Of a DNA stretch of 13,068 nucleotides, positions 1 through 6,913 are shown piece by piece (within the stretch, counting starts at the first letter, position 1; each line of letters begins with the position of its first letter). Source of the stretch: Methylomarinum sp. (lineage in GTDB: Bacteria > Pseudomonadota > Gammaproteobacteria > Methylococcales > Methylomonadaceae); the NCBI GenBank assembly GCA_013139755.1, contig WTAG01000430.1:1-13068 (forward strand). The letters run 5' to 3'. A program made the position numbers and the translations under genes. The notes below the pieces were generated by a model, which had not been told where the DNA came from, made no database searches, and saw only the letters and a list, made by a program, of their open reading frames with translations.

Positions 1-1
1 A

Positions 2-2632
2 ATAATCAACGCATTCCATAACGGTAAAGAGAGCCATGTTGATGATGAAGTATTGTGGCGAATGGATGGCAGTTGTTTTCCGGTGGAATATCGTTCTATT
101 CCGATACTCAGTGCAGGGAAAGCAATCGGTTCAGTAGTCAGTTTTTCTGATATTACAGCGCGTTTAGACGCTGAGGAGAAGGAGCAGGACAGATTTAACA
201 AATTAATCCGCTATAAGAATGCAATGGCTGAGATTGTAAGGTTCAGCGAAACGATTGCGAAAGGAGTCGGTATTGAATCAATACAAAAAAGAATACTAAA
301 AACCTTAGCAATAGCACTTGATGTGGCCAGAACCAGTATCTGGTTCTATTCTGATGATCATAACAGTATTGTTTTGAGCAATCTTTTTAAAAAATCTGAG
401 GATGCTTATGAAAGTGGACGGGTATTGAATTCAAAAGACTATCCTAATTATTTTTCAGCTCTTGCTGAAGATACTATTATCGCTGCAGATGATGCGATGA
501 TTGATCCTCACACTTGTGAATTCAAGGATAGCTATCTCAAGTCTCTCGGTATTACCTCAATGATCCATGTGCCGATCAGGATTAAAGGGAGAACTGTCGG
601 TGCCATCTGTATTGAACATACTGGCAAAATGCGCCAATGGGATTTATATGAACAGGAGTTCACAACATCAGTATCAATTTCTCTGGCACTGGTCATAGAA
701 TCTAATGAACGAACCAAGAGCGAGGCCCGTCATAAAATGGTACTGGAAACCATGATAGATGGGCTTATCACGATCAATAAAGCGGGAATGATAGAGTCAT
801 TCAATCCGGCCGCCGAGGAGATTTTCGGTTATTCAGCAGAAGAAGTTATTGGCAAAGATATTATCCTTTTGATGCCTGAGTCCTATCGTAGTGGACACCA
901 TCAATCTTTAGATCGCCATAACAAGACCGGAGAAGTTCATATTTTGGGCAAGACCGGCATTGAAGTAGAGGGGCTCCGCAAAAATGGCAGCATCTTTCCT
1001 ATCGCCATCTCTATCAGTGAGATGTTCATCGGCGGCCAGCACCATTACAGCGGGGTGATGAGGGATATCACTGAAAGAAAAGTCCTGGAGCATGAACGGG
1101 AGCGGGCTACAGAGGAGCTGACTCAGTTAATTGATACAGCCAATGCGCCTATCTTTGGTATTGATACTCAAGGCCGGGTCAATGAGTGGAATCAACAGGC
1201 AGCCAAGATTTCCGGTTACAGTAAAGCTGAAGTCGTAGGCCAGGACTTGGTTAAAGGCTTTATTACTGAGGAATATAAAAAGCCGGTTAAGGATATTCTT
1301 GATGATGCATTGCAGGGAAAAGAAACCGCTAACTATGAATTTCCTCTTTATACTAAGGATGGAAATCGCATTGATATCTTGCTTAATGCTACGACCCGAC
1401 GTGATACCTTGGGTAATATTACCGGTGTCATTGGCGTGGGTCAGGATATCACCGAACTCAGGATAAAAGAGCACGCCCTGAATCAGGCACAAAAAATGGA
1501 GGCTGTTGGCCAGTTGACAGGTGGAATTGCCCATGATTTTAATAATCTGTTGAGTATCATTAGCGGCAATCTGAGTTTTCTGCAACAGGACATTGGCAGT
1601 ACCACTGTTGAAATTAACGAACTTTTCGAAGATGCTATGTCGGCTGTCAACGACGGTGCTGAGCTGACTCAACGCCTACTTGCCTTTTCCAGTAGTCGAA
1701 CACTACAGCCAGAAAATAAGAACGTTAATTATGTAATTCAAAAGTTTGCACGTTTTCTAAAGCGGACATTAGGGGAAAAGATAGAACTGATAATTGATTT
1801 GCCAATCGAAAGCTTATTTATCAGTGTCGATCCATCGCAACTGGATAATGCCCTGTTGAATCTGTCGATCAATGCCCGCGATGCCATGCCGCAAGGGGGA
1901 ATAATCACTATTGCAGCAGCACGCTATCATTTTACCGATACCGATACCGATACCGATGATAACTATGAATTATCTCTTTCTGTGGGTGATTATATTCTAA
2001 TCTCAGTTGTCGATACAGGGTCGGGCATCAATTCTGATGACCTGGAACATGTTTTTGAACCTTTTTTTACCACCAAAGAACTGGGTAAAGGCAGTGGACT
2101 GGGCTTGAGTATGGTTTATGGTTTTACACGGCAATCCAGAGGTGGTTGTCATATCAGAAGTACACTTGGCAAAGGCACCACGGTTTCGATGTTTTTCCCT
2201 GAAGTAGATGCAGTCAGGGATATTGATAAAAAAACAAAAGAGCATGAATATCTCTCAATGTACGGTTCCGAAGTGATACTGGTAGTAGAGGATGAACCTC
2301 GGGTAAGGAAGGTGGTCTTACGTGATTTAAAAAAACTGGGTTACAAAACTCTGGAGGCTGATAATGCTGAGTTAGCGATAACAATTATCAAATCAGGAGC
2401 GCATATTGACCTGTTGTTTAGTGATGTTCTTATGCCAGGAACAATGGATGGTTATATGCTAGCTAAATGGACGAAGGAACATTATCCATATATTAAGGTT
2501 GTCTTGACTTCTGGTTATAGCAAGGGAAAATCAGACTTGTCTGAAGATAGGATTCGTCTATTTCCTTTAATAAGAAAGCCCTACACCATCGATAAGCTTG
2601 CAAAGCTAATAAGAGCAGCACTCACAGAGTGA
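2..2632 (+). CDS. Hybrid sensor histidine kinase, PAS-GAF-PAS-PAS-HisKA-HATPase-REC (5' partial)
   Basis: The frame is open from base 2, and the codons before the TTG at 53 already read as the second half of a PAS domain, so the gene begins outside the window and TTG 53 is not its start. Numbering from the codon at 53: PAS remnant to ~45; GAF ~60-215; PAS ~225-345, closest to the FixL type (MPESYRSGHH, then GEVHILG); PAS ~352-470; HisKA with H494 in AHDFNN; HATPase with N box (NLSINARDAM), G1 (DTGSGI), then FEPFFTTK and GLGLSMVYGF; receiver ~740-855 with E746/D747, phospho-acceptor D791, T819 and K842. No membrane segment is visible in the part present, so it looks cytoplasmic, though the missing N-terminus could change that. 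It should autophosphorylate and pass phosphate within itself or to the receiver-EAL protein encoded 15 bases downstream, probably in one operon. The signal sensed is unknown. Confidence 0.93.
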   Translation: MINAFHNGKESHVDDEVLWRMDGSCFPVEYRSIPILSAGKAIGSVVSFSDITARLDAEEKEQDRFNKLIRYKNAMAEIVRFSETIAKGVGIESIQKRILKTLAIALDVARTSIWFYSDDHNSIVLSNLFKKSEDAYESGRVLNSKDYPNYFSALAEDTIIAADDAMIDPHTCEFKDSYLKSLGITSMIHVPIRIKGRTVGAICIEHTGKMRQWDLYEQEFTTSVSISLALVIESNERTKSEARHKMVLETMIDGLITINKAGMIESFNPAAEEIFGYSAEEVIGKDIILLMPESYRSGHHQSLDRHNKTGEVHILGKTGIEVEGLRKNGSIFPIAISISEMFIGGQHHYSGVMRDITERKVLEHERERATEELTQLIDTANAPIFGIDTQGRVNEWNQQAAKISGYSKAEVVGQDLVKGFITEEYKKPVKDILDDALQGKETANYEFPLYTKDGNRIDILLNATTRRDTLGNITGVIGVGQDITELRIKEHALNQAQKMEAVGQLTGGIAHDFNNLLSIISGNLSFLQQDIGSTTVEINELFEDAMSAVNDGAELTQRLLAFSSSRTLQPENKNVNYVIQKFARFLKRTLGEKIELIIDLPIESLFISVDPSQLDNALLNLSINARDAMPQGGIITIAAARYHFTDTDTDTDDNYELSLSVGDYILISVVDTGSGINSDDLEHVFEPFFTTKELGKGSGLGLSMVYGFTRQSRGGCHIRSTLGKGTTVSMFFPEVDAVRDIDKKTKEHEYLSMYGSEVILVVEDEPRVRKVVLRDLKKLGYKTLEADNAELAITIIKSGAHIDLLFSDVLMPGTMDGYMLAKWTKEHYPYIKVVLTSGYSKGKSDLSEDRIRLFPLIRKPYTIDKLAKLIRAALTE
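1934..1957 (+). repeat. In-frame hexamer repeat (ACCGAT x4) in the kinase gene
   Basis: Four perfect copies of ACCGAT encode Thr-Asp four times (residues 628-635 from the codon at 53), followed by another Asp. The repeat falls in the HATPase domain between the N box and the G1 box. Because the unit is six bases, gain or loss of copies keeps the reading frame and only changes the length of an acidic loop. Confidence 0.9.
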
Positions 2633-2647
2633 ACATGAGGATAGATA

Positions 2648-3850
2648 ATGACTATATTTAATAATCGCGTACTTATTGTGGATGATGATCAGAGGATATG
2701 TCGTATCATCAAACGTGTCGCTGATGAACTGGGGGTGGAATCTTGTGTAATAGAGAACCCGGAACTTTTCGAATCAACTTATCTTGACTACAAACCGAAT
2801 GTAATCCTTTTGGATTTAAAAATGCCAAAACTTGATGGTGTTGAATTACTTCGTAAACTTGCTGAGCAATCTTCCAAAGCAGCCATTATTTTAGCCAGTG
2901 GTATGGATAAAAGTGTACTTCAGACCACAAAAGACCTTGGAGAATCTCTTGGGCTGAATATGGTGGGTTTTTTAAATAAACCGATTGAAATTGAGAGTGT
3001 AAAGAAAATACTAGGACAACAATTTGAGCCGTTAGAAGAACGAAAAGTTAGTACTTTGAGCTTAACTGAAAACGAACTGTCACAAGCTATTTCGCAAAAT
3101 GAAATTGTCGTTTATTATCAACCACAGGTTAATCTTGCAACAGGAAAATTAATTGGGGCTGAGGCGCTGGTTCGCTGGCAGCACCCTGAGCATGGTTTGA
3201 TTTTCCCCGATTCTTTTATTCCAATGGCAGAAAAAAATAAGGCCCTGATTACTTCGCTGACCTATGAGGTAATGAAAACCGTCTTTCAAGACGATTTGTT
3301 ACGCAAGAAACAGGGGCTTGAGCTAAATCTCTCGATTAATTTGTCTGCAAACTTATTAAGTGATCTGAGTCTACCTGATAAGGTTGAAGAATTAGTAAAG
3401 ACTTATGGTTTCAACCTAAATCAACTGCTGCTGGAAGTTACCGAAAGTGGGGCAATGGAAGATCCTACCTTGACCATGGATATTTTATCGCGATTACGAC
3501 TTAAAAATATTAAATTATCGATTGATGATTTTGGTACAGGTTTCTCTTCACTAGTACAACTCTATCGCATGCCTTTTAATGAGATTAAAGTAGATAAATC
3601 TTTTGTCATGAAGGCAATGATCGATAAAGAAGCTGCAGAAATTGCTCGTATAACGATAGACTTGGGGCATAGCCTTGGACTTGAAGTGGTTGCCGAAGGA
3701 ATTGAGGATCAGGAAACCTACAATTGGTTAAAAGAACTGGGTTGTGACATTGGGCAAGGTTATTTTATAAGTAAGCCTGTTAATGATGTTCAATTCTCAG
3801 AATGGATACATCAATATAATAATTCTTCGGCCAATCAATTGGTCAATTAA
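2648..3850 (+). CDS. Response regulator, receiver-EAL c-di-GMP phosphodiesterase
   Basis: The 400-residue protein has a receiver domain (1-~122) with D12/D13, phospho-acceptor D56 in LLDLKMP, S84 and K111, then an EAL domain (~141-390). The EAL catalytic set looks complete: E172 in AEALVRW, N231 in NLSANLL, E263 in LLEVTES, D293-D294 in DDFGTGFSS, K314, E350 in VAEGIED and Q370 in QGY. There is no GGDEF domain. By family knowledge it should hydrolyse c-di-GMP to pGpG in the cytoplasm, with activity set by phosphorylation. ATG 2648 follows a GAGG Shine-Dalgarno at 2637-2640. The hybrid kinase gene ends 15 bases upstream, so kinase and phosphodiesterase are probably an operon and cognate partners. 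The last 42 codons exist again as a fragment at 4784-4912. Confidence 0.93.
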   Translation: MTIFNNRVLIVDDDQRICRIIKRVADELGVESCVIENPELFESTYLDYKPNVILLDLKMPKLDGVELLRKLAEQSSKAAIILASGMDKSVLQTTKDLGESLGLNMVGFLNKPIEIESVKKILGQQFEPLEERKVSTLSLTENELSQAISQNEIVVYYQPQVNLATGKLIGAEALVRWQHPEHGLIFPDSFIPMAEKNKALITSLTYEVMKTVFQDDLLRKKQGLELNLSINLSANLLSDLSLPDKVEELVKTYGFNLNQLLLEVTESGAMEDPTLTMDILSRLRLKNIKLSIDDFGTGFSSLVQLYRMPFNEIKVDKSFVMKAMIDKEAAEIARITIDLGHSLGLEVVAEGIEDQETYNWLKELGCDIGQGYFISKPVNDVQFSEWIHQYNNSSANQLVN

Positions 3851-3912
3851 CCAAGACATTCATAACAAGCAGTTACAAAAGTTCACTAAATTTAACCTAT
3901 TGCTCAATATTT

Positions 3913-3932
3913 GGTTACTTTCATTCTCTATA
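3913..3932 (+). promoter_or_regulatory. Conserved upstream block of AhpD-like gene 1
   Basis: A 20-base block, GGTTACTTTCATTCTCTATA, matches 18 of 20 bases at 4970-4989 upstream of the second paralog and lies 72 bases before the start codon. It ends in a -10-like TATA, but I see no well-spaced -35 box. It may be a promoter or operator kept in both copies, or simply less diverged duplicated sequence. Confidence 0.3.
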
Positions 3933-4004
3933 GTTGTTGATAACGACTAAAAGAATTTTATAGTCATTTATTAAAGAAAAAGTGTTAATTTTGGAGGGCA
4001 TGTT

Positions 4005-4538
4005 ATGAAACAGTTGTATGTACCTTATTATGCAGAGCATCTAACAAAAAAACTATCATTTGTTCTAAGTGGGACAGTGCCAGATCTGGAAGAAAAACAG
4101 CTTTATGGGGTTTTACTTGCATCTGCATATTCGACACATAATGATTCAGTGATTGAAAACACTAAAAATATAGCAAAAGATTTTGTTGATGAATCGACAA
4201 TCAATGCCGCTTTATCTGCTGCAGTATTGGCTAGAGTGAAGTTTGAACATAAAGGTTTACCTAGTTTAGAATCAGAAATAAAAATTGATAGTCTTGATGA
4301 AGATGACCTTCAAGCGATTGATGTTACAACCGAACAAGCCTCCGCATGTATCAAAAATCAGAAGGATGATACAGATTTTCAACTTTTCTTGTTAGCTGCG
4401 TCGTTTATTAACAATTTTGATAATTATTTAGAAATGCTAGTTCAGCAAAATTTAGTTAGCAAGAATGCCATAAATACTGTCGTACAAATAGCTGCACTGA
4501 TACAGTCAATCGCTGAAATGCCAGGTGAAGCATCTTGA
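4005..4538 (+). CDS. AhpD-fold protein lacking the peroxidase active site (copy 1)
   Basis: The 177-residue product has the length of AhpD and aligns with it end to end: VPYYAEHLTKKLS, then EEKQLYGVLLASAYST (AhpD: EQLWGTLLASAAATRN), then STINAALSAAVLA, then DFQLFLLAASFINN, then a C-terminal IAALIQSIAE helix. Against the M. tuberculosis AhpD site (E118, C130, H132, C133, H137, recalled from the literature) I read Q, F, N, Y and L, so no disulfide chemistry or peroxidase relay is possible there. Its single Cys lies in the variable middle. There is no signal peptide or membrane helix. ATG 4005 follows a clear GGAGGG at 3993-3998. It lies 154 bases after the phosphodiesterase gene with no strong terminator between, so co-transcription is possible. 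The true function is unknown; a binding or scaffold role is only a guess. Fold assignment is fairly confident. Confidence 0.8.
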   Translation: MKQLYVPYYAEHLTKKLSFVLSGTVPDLEEKQLYGVLLASAYSTHNDSVIENTKNIAKDFVDESTINAALSAAVLARVKFEHKGLPSLESEIKIDSLDEDDLQAIDVTTEQASACIKNQKDDTDFQLFLLAASFINNFDNYLEMLVQQNLVSKNAINTVVQIAALIQSIAEMPGEAS

Positions 4539-4599
4539 CTCTGTCTCAGGGTTTTATGTAATACAGTTATTTTAACCCGTGTTTTTAAAGGGCTTAGTA

Positions 4600-4785
4600 A
4601 TGAAGCAACCGAGTTAGTTTGTCTGATATTTCAGTTAGTAAAAAGTGACTCGCAAAGAACATTTTTTTACAACATAAATCAAATTTAACCATAGGAAATT
4701 CTGATGAAGCCAATCAGAAAATATTATCCCGAGACAGGGAATGGCTGGCAATCGATAGACCTGGAAATTATGCTGCGTATCTACT
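4600..4785 (+). pseudogene. Fragment of IS5-type transposase (5' part)
   Basis: This matches the start of the transposase copy at 5597-5786. The region around ATG 4600 still aligns, but codon 6 is TAG. From ~4694 the match is close (86 of 92 bases) and encodes MKPIRKYYPETGNGWQ and LEIMLRIY. It stops abruptly at 4785, where the sequence continues as the tail of the EAL gene. The frame entered from ATG 4704 runs out of frame through the join and ends near 4820, so no fusion protein is made from the EAL part. The stretch 4539-4599 before it holds no gene; a weak GGGTT/AACCC inverted pair there is not convincing as a terminator. Confidence 0.8.
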
Positions 4786-4912
4786 GGGTTGCGATATTGG
4801 ACAAGGTTACTTTATAAGTAAACCGATGAATGGCGTTCAATTCTCAGAATGGATAAATAAATATAATAAGTCTTCGAGTAATCATGTCGAGTCATTAACA
4901 AACAATACATAA
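4784..4912 (+). pseudogene. Duplicated 3' end of the receiver-EAL gene
   Basis: The frame from CTG 4784 encodes GCDIGQGYFISKP, then VQFSEWI and a TAA at 4910-4912, matching the last part of the EAL protein encoded at 2648-3850 (80 of the first 93 bases identical). It lacks everything upstream, including the EAL motif, so it is a duplication remnant. It ends in a slightly longer and different tail than the intact gene. Confidence 0.88.
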
Positions 4913-4969
4913 TAAATCATTACAAAACTTCACAATTTCTCACCATAGTTAACCCATTGATCAACAATC

Positions 4970-4989
4970 GGTTGCTTTCGTTCTCTATA
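4970..4989 (+). promoter_or_regulatory. Conserved upstream block of AhpD-like gene 2
   Basis: GGTTGCTTTCGTTCTCTATA is the counterpart of the block at 3913-3932 (two substitutions) and ends 71 bases before the start at 5061. The surrounding spacer is visibly less conserved, which is the only reason to suspect selection. Confidence 0.3.
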
Positions 4990-5060
4990 CTTATTCAAAA
5001 AAAATATAAGATTTTGCAATCAGTTTTTTGCAAGATACTGTGAATTATGGAGAACATGTG

Positions 5061-5579
5061 ATGAAACGCTTAAATGTACCTCACTATGCAGACAACCTGA
5101 AAGAAAGATTGTTATCTTTTTTTAGTAGGACGAAGTCAGATCAGGAAGAAAGACAACTTTATGGGGTTTTGCTTGCATCTGCATACTCGACACGTAATGA
5201 ATCAGTTATTAGTAACATTGTATATATCGCAAGAGATTATGTTGATGTATCGACAATCAATGCGGCTAAATCTGCTGCTGCATTGGCTGAAATAAAATTA
5301 GACTATAAAGGTTTACCCCGTCTGGAATCAGATATTTATATTTATAGTCATAACGAAGGATATGTTCAAGCGTTTGATGTCCCAACCACACCGGCTGAAA
5401 TCAAGGAAAATCAGAAGGATGATATGAATTTTCAACTTTTTTTATTGGCTGCTTCGTTTATTACTGATTTTGATAACTATCTAAAAATGCTAAAGCAGCA
5501 AAAATCAGGTAGCACGTATGCCTTAAATACAGTCATACCGATAGCTGCAATTATTCAGACTATAGCTGAAATAACTTAG
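5061..5579 (+). CDS. AhpD-fold protein lacking the peroxidase active site (copy 2)
   Basis: The 172-residue product is about 60% identical by hand count to the protein at 4005-4538, best in EERQLYGVLLASAYST and in FQLFLLAASFI...FDNYL. The active-site substitutions are the same as in copy 1: FDNY replaces CxxC, the Glu is Gln and the distal His is Leu. There is no Cys at all. An upstream TTG at 5028 would extend the frame by 11 residues, but ATG 5061 is preferred because it aligns with the start of copy 1 and has GGAG at 5049-5052. The C-terminus is five residues shorter than copy 1, ending IAEIT, and a decayed IS5-type transposase starts 17 bases later. The intact frame despite many amino-acid differences suggests it is still translated. 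Its role is unknown. Confidence 0.8.
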   Translation: MKRLNVPHYADNLKERLLSFFSRTKSDQEERQLYGVLLASAYSTRNESVISNIVYIARDYVDVSTINAAKSAAALAEIKLDYKGLPRLESDIYIYSHNEGYVQAFDVPTTPAEIKENQKDDMNFQLFLLAASFITDFDNYLKMLKQQKSGSTYALNTVIPIAAIIQTIAEIT

Positions 5580-5596
5580 GAAGTAAGGATTTAATA

Positions 5597-6063
5597 ATGG
5601 GGCAACAGCGTTTTTCTGATACGGCATTAAGCCAAAAGAGCAAAGTGATTCGCCAAGAACAATTTTTAAAAAAAATGGATCAAATCATACCTTGGGAAAT
5701 TCTGATGAAACCAATCAGAAAGCATTATCCCGAGACAGGGAATGGCTGGCAAGCGATAGACCTTGAAATCATGCTGCGTATCTACTTCATGCAGCAATGG
5801 TATGGGCTAAGTGACCCGGCGATGAAAGACAGCCTATATGAAATTGAAGCCATGCGCCAGTTTGCAGGCATCGGTCTAGACGATATACCGGATAAAATCA
5901 CGCTTCTAAATTTTCGTTATTTGCTGGAAAGGCATAGTTTGAATACGGCTGATGAGCTGCTGTTTGACAAGCCAAGTGAAGGTGAATAGTTGATGCGACA
6001 ATTATCAACGTCCATATCTCGACTAAAAACCAAGATGGGGAAAGGGGTCTTGTTAAGCTATAA
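5597..6063 (+). pseudogene. IS5-family transposase, frameshifted, with internal and 3' deletions
   Basis: The first 130 codons (5597-5989) encode the typical IS5-family N-terminus: QQRFSDTAL, then IIPWEILMKPIRKHYP, LRIYFMQQWYGLSDPAM, YEIEAMRQFAGIGLDDIPD and LNFRYLLERH. The frame closes with TAG at 5987. The homology resumes in another frame at 5986, reading IVDATIIN then STKNQDGERG, which is the segment with the first catalytic Asp of the DDE triad (5992-5994). Compared with full family members (~320 residues) about 15 codons are missing before the shift, and everything after ~6050, including the later catalytic residues, is gone. It cannot make an active transposase. No terminal inverted repeats were recognised; the left end would have to lie within the 17 bases after the AhpD-like gene or has been lost. 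Confidence 0.85.
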
Positions 6064-6193
6064 AAGAAATTTTCGCACGATATTTTGAATTCTTTGAAAA
6101 TGAATGAGGGCTTACATTTAGCAGAAACTAGACTCACTGTTGAAAATTCACTCAAAATATTGGTAATTTCATTCACTGTATAATGTTAGCCTA

Positions 6194-6223
6194 ACTGGCT
6201 CCTCTTGGCTGTTTTGAGCCAGT
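6194..6223 (+). other. Inverted repeat, 8-bp stem, between transposase remnant and HTH gene
   Basis: ACTGGCTC (6194-6201) and GAGCCAGT (6216-6223) are perfect complements around a 14-base loop. No T-run follows, so it is not a classical terminator. A TATAAT at 6179-6184 lies just upstream without a good -35 box. Apart from this and the small frame at 6267, the stretch 6064-6358 shows no recognisable gene. Confidence 0.4.
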
Positions 6224-6266
6224 AAATATTCGAGACCTTGCTGTCAGTGCAATTCAAAACTAATTT

Positions 6267-6362
6267 ATGAATGTGTCCTATCAAGTTCGAGCCAATACAC
6301 TTAAAGCTATCATACTTGCTAAACCCCGAAATAGTGCAATAGAAAATGAGGAAAAGTTATGA
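6267..6362 (+). CDS. Possible 31-codon ORF overlapping the HTH gene start
   Basis: ATG 6267 opens a 31-codon frame that ends with TGA at 6360-6362, giving the ATGA overlap typical of translationally coupled genes, here with the HTH gene at 6359. The peptide begins MNVSYQVRANTLKAIILAKP and matches nothing I know. It may be a coupling leader, the end of a lost toxin gene, or chance. Confidence 0.25.
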   Translation: MNVSYQVRANTLKAIILAKPRNSAIENEEKL

Positions 6363-6658
6363 ATAGCATTGATACATCTATCGCTCTCATTACCTCAGAA
6401 AGTGGTAACGTTTTTGAAGATTTGGGGTTTAATTCACAAGAAGCTGCCAAGTTAAAAATTAAAGCTCAACTTATGAGTCAAATAAGTGAATGGATAAAAG
6501 AAAAACAACTAAAACAAGAGGATGCCTCACATTTATTGCATGTTACACGTCCACGCGTGTCTGATATTATGAGAGGAAAGTCAGGGAAATTTACCATTGA
6601 TGCTTTAATTTATATGCTTGAACATACTGGTAAGCATGTCACTGTTCATGTTAGTTGA
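6359..6658 (+). CDS. HigA-like XRE-family antitoxin / HTH regulator
   Basis: The 99-residue protein starts with a GNVFEDLGF segment typical of the small XRE antitoxin group that pairs with HigB (Gp49-like) RelE-fold toxins, followed by helices ISEWIKEKQLKQEDASHLL and HVTRPRVSDIMRG, a helix-turn-helix at about residues 51-70. The C-terminus (FTIDALIYMLEHTGKHVTV) is the usual dimer part. ATG 6359 has AGGA at 6349-6352. In these systems the toxin gene normally sits just upstream and overlaps; here only a 31-codon frame overlaps it, and neither side encodes a recognisable toxin. It therefore looks like an orphan antitoxin or a stand-alone regulator. Its site next to a decayed insertion sequence fits a mobile or eroding module. 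Confidence 0.82.
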   Translation: MNSIDTSIALITSESGNVFEDLGFNSQEAAKLKIKAQLMSQISEWIKEKQLKQEDASHLLHVTRPRVSDIMRGKSGKFTIDALIYMLEHTGKHVTVHVS

Positions 6659-6783
6659 GACAGGAAAATAAGGTCAGGTCTTGCCTTGTGCAATTAATTT
6701 CACACTCCATCAATTTTCTTAGCCTCGTAACAAGAACAGAAACAGAGGGTTTATACCATTCACTACGCAGAGCATAGCAAGAT

Positions 6784-6811
6784 GCATTCTCACGCAGGAG
6801 CGATGGGAACG
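6784..6811. repeat. REP-like imperfect palindrome
   Basis: The left arm CATTCTCACGC (6785-6795) pairs with GCGATGGGAACG (6800-6811), with one bulged T, one A-C mismatch and one G-T pair. It resembles the dispersed CGTTCCCACGC-type palindromes of many proteobacterial genomes. It sits in the 255-base gap between the 3' ends of the HTH gene and sulP and could act as a weak bidirectional terminator. Nothing else was identified in 6659-6913. Confidence 0.5.
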
Positions 6812-6913
6812 ATAAAAACCAATCACCATTCAACGGCTCTGTGCCTTAAAGAGTAGATTTTCAAAACTTATCGAACTCTACTCTTATAGCTACATTCCAA
6901 ATCTATTTTCTTA

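Larger units (their letters stand above)
3737..5786 (+). repeat. Old tandem duplication: EAL tail + AhpD-like gene + IS5 transposase start
   Basis: Unit 1 runs from the 3' end of the EAL gene (3737) through the AhpD-like gene at 4005 and the transposase fragment to 4785. Unit 2 runs from a second EAL tail (4784) through the AhpD-like gene at 5061 to the matching transposase position (5786). Order and direction are the same in both. By-eye identities are about 86% over 93 bases of EAL tail, about 77% over the first ~50 codons of the AhpD-like genes, and about 93% over 92 bases of transposase. The join sits at ACT (4783-4785), shared by both parents, which suggests a microhomology junction. Confidence 0.85.

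Noticed and set aside
1127..1672. 181-codon minus-strand frame
   Set aside because: It lies fully opposite the kinase PAS and HisKA domains, whose motifs are unmistakable; the minus-strand translation has no family features.
4704..4822. Short frame running through the transposase-EAL join as a possible fusion gene
   Set aside because: It leaves the EAL reading frame at the join and stops after about 12 codons, so nothing functional is joined.
5028..5060. TTG start giving AhpD-like copy 2 an 11-residue extension
   Set aside because: ATG 5061 aligns with the start of copy 1 and has its own ribosome site; the extension has no counterpart.
5898..6176. 92-codon minus-strand frame over the transposase end
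   Set aside because: Plus-strand transposase homology explains most of it, and the minus product is not recognisable.
6651..6833. 60-codon minus-strand frame after the HTH gene
   Set aside because: It runs through a REP-like palindrome, has no ribosome site and no recognisable product.
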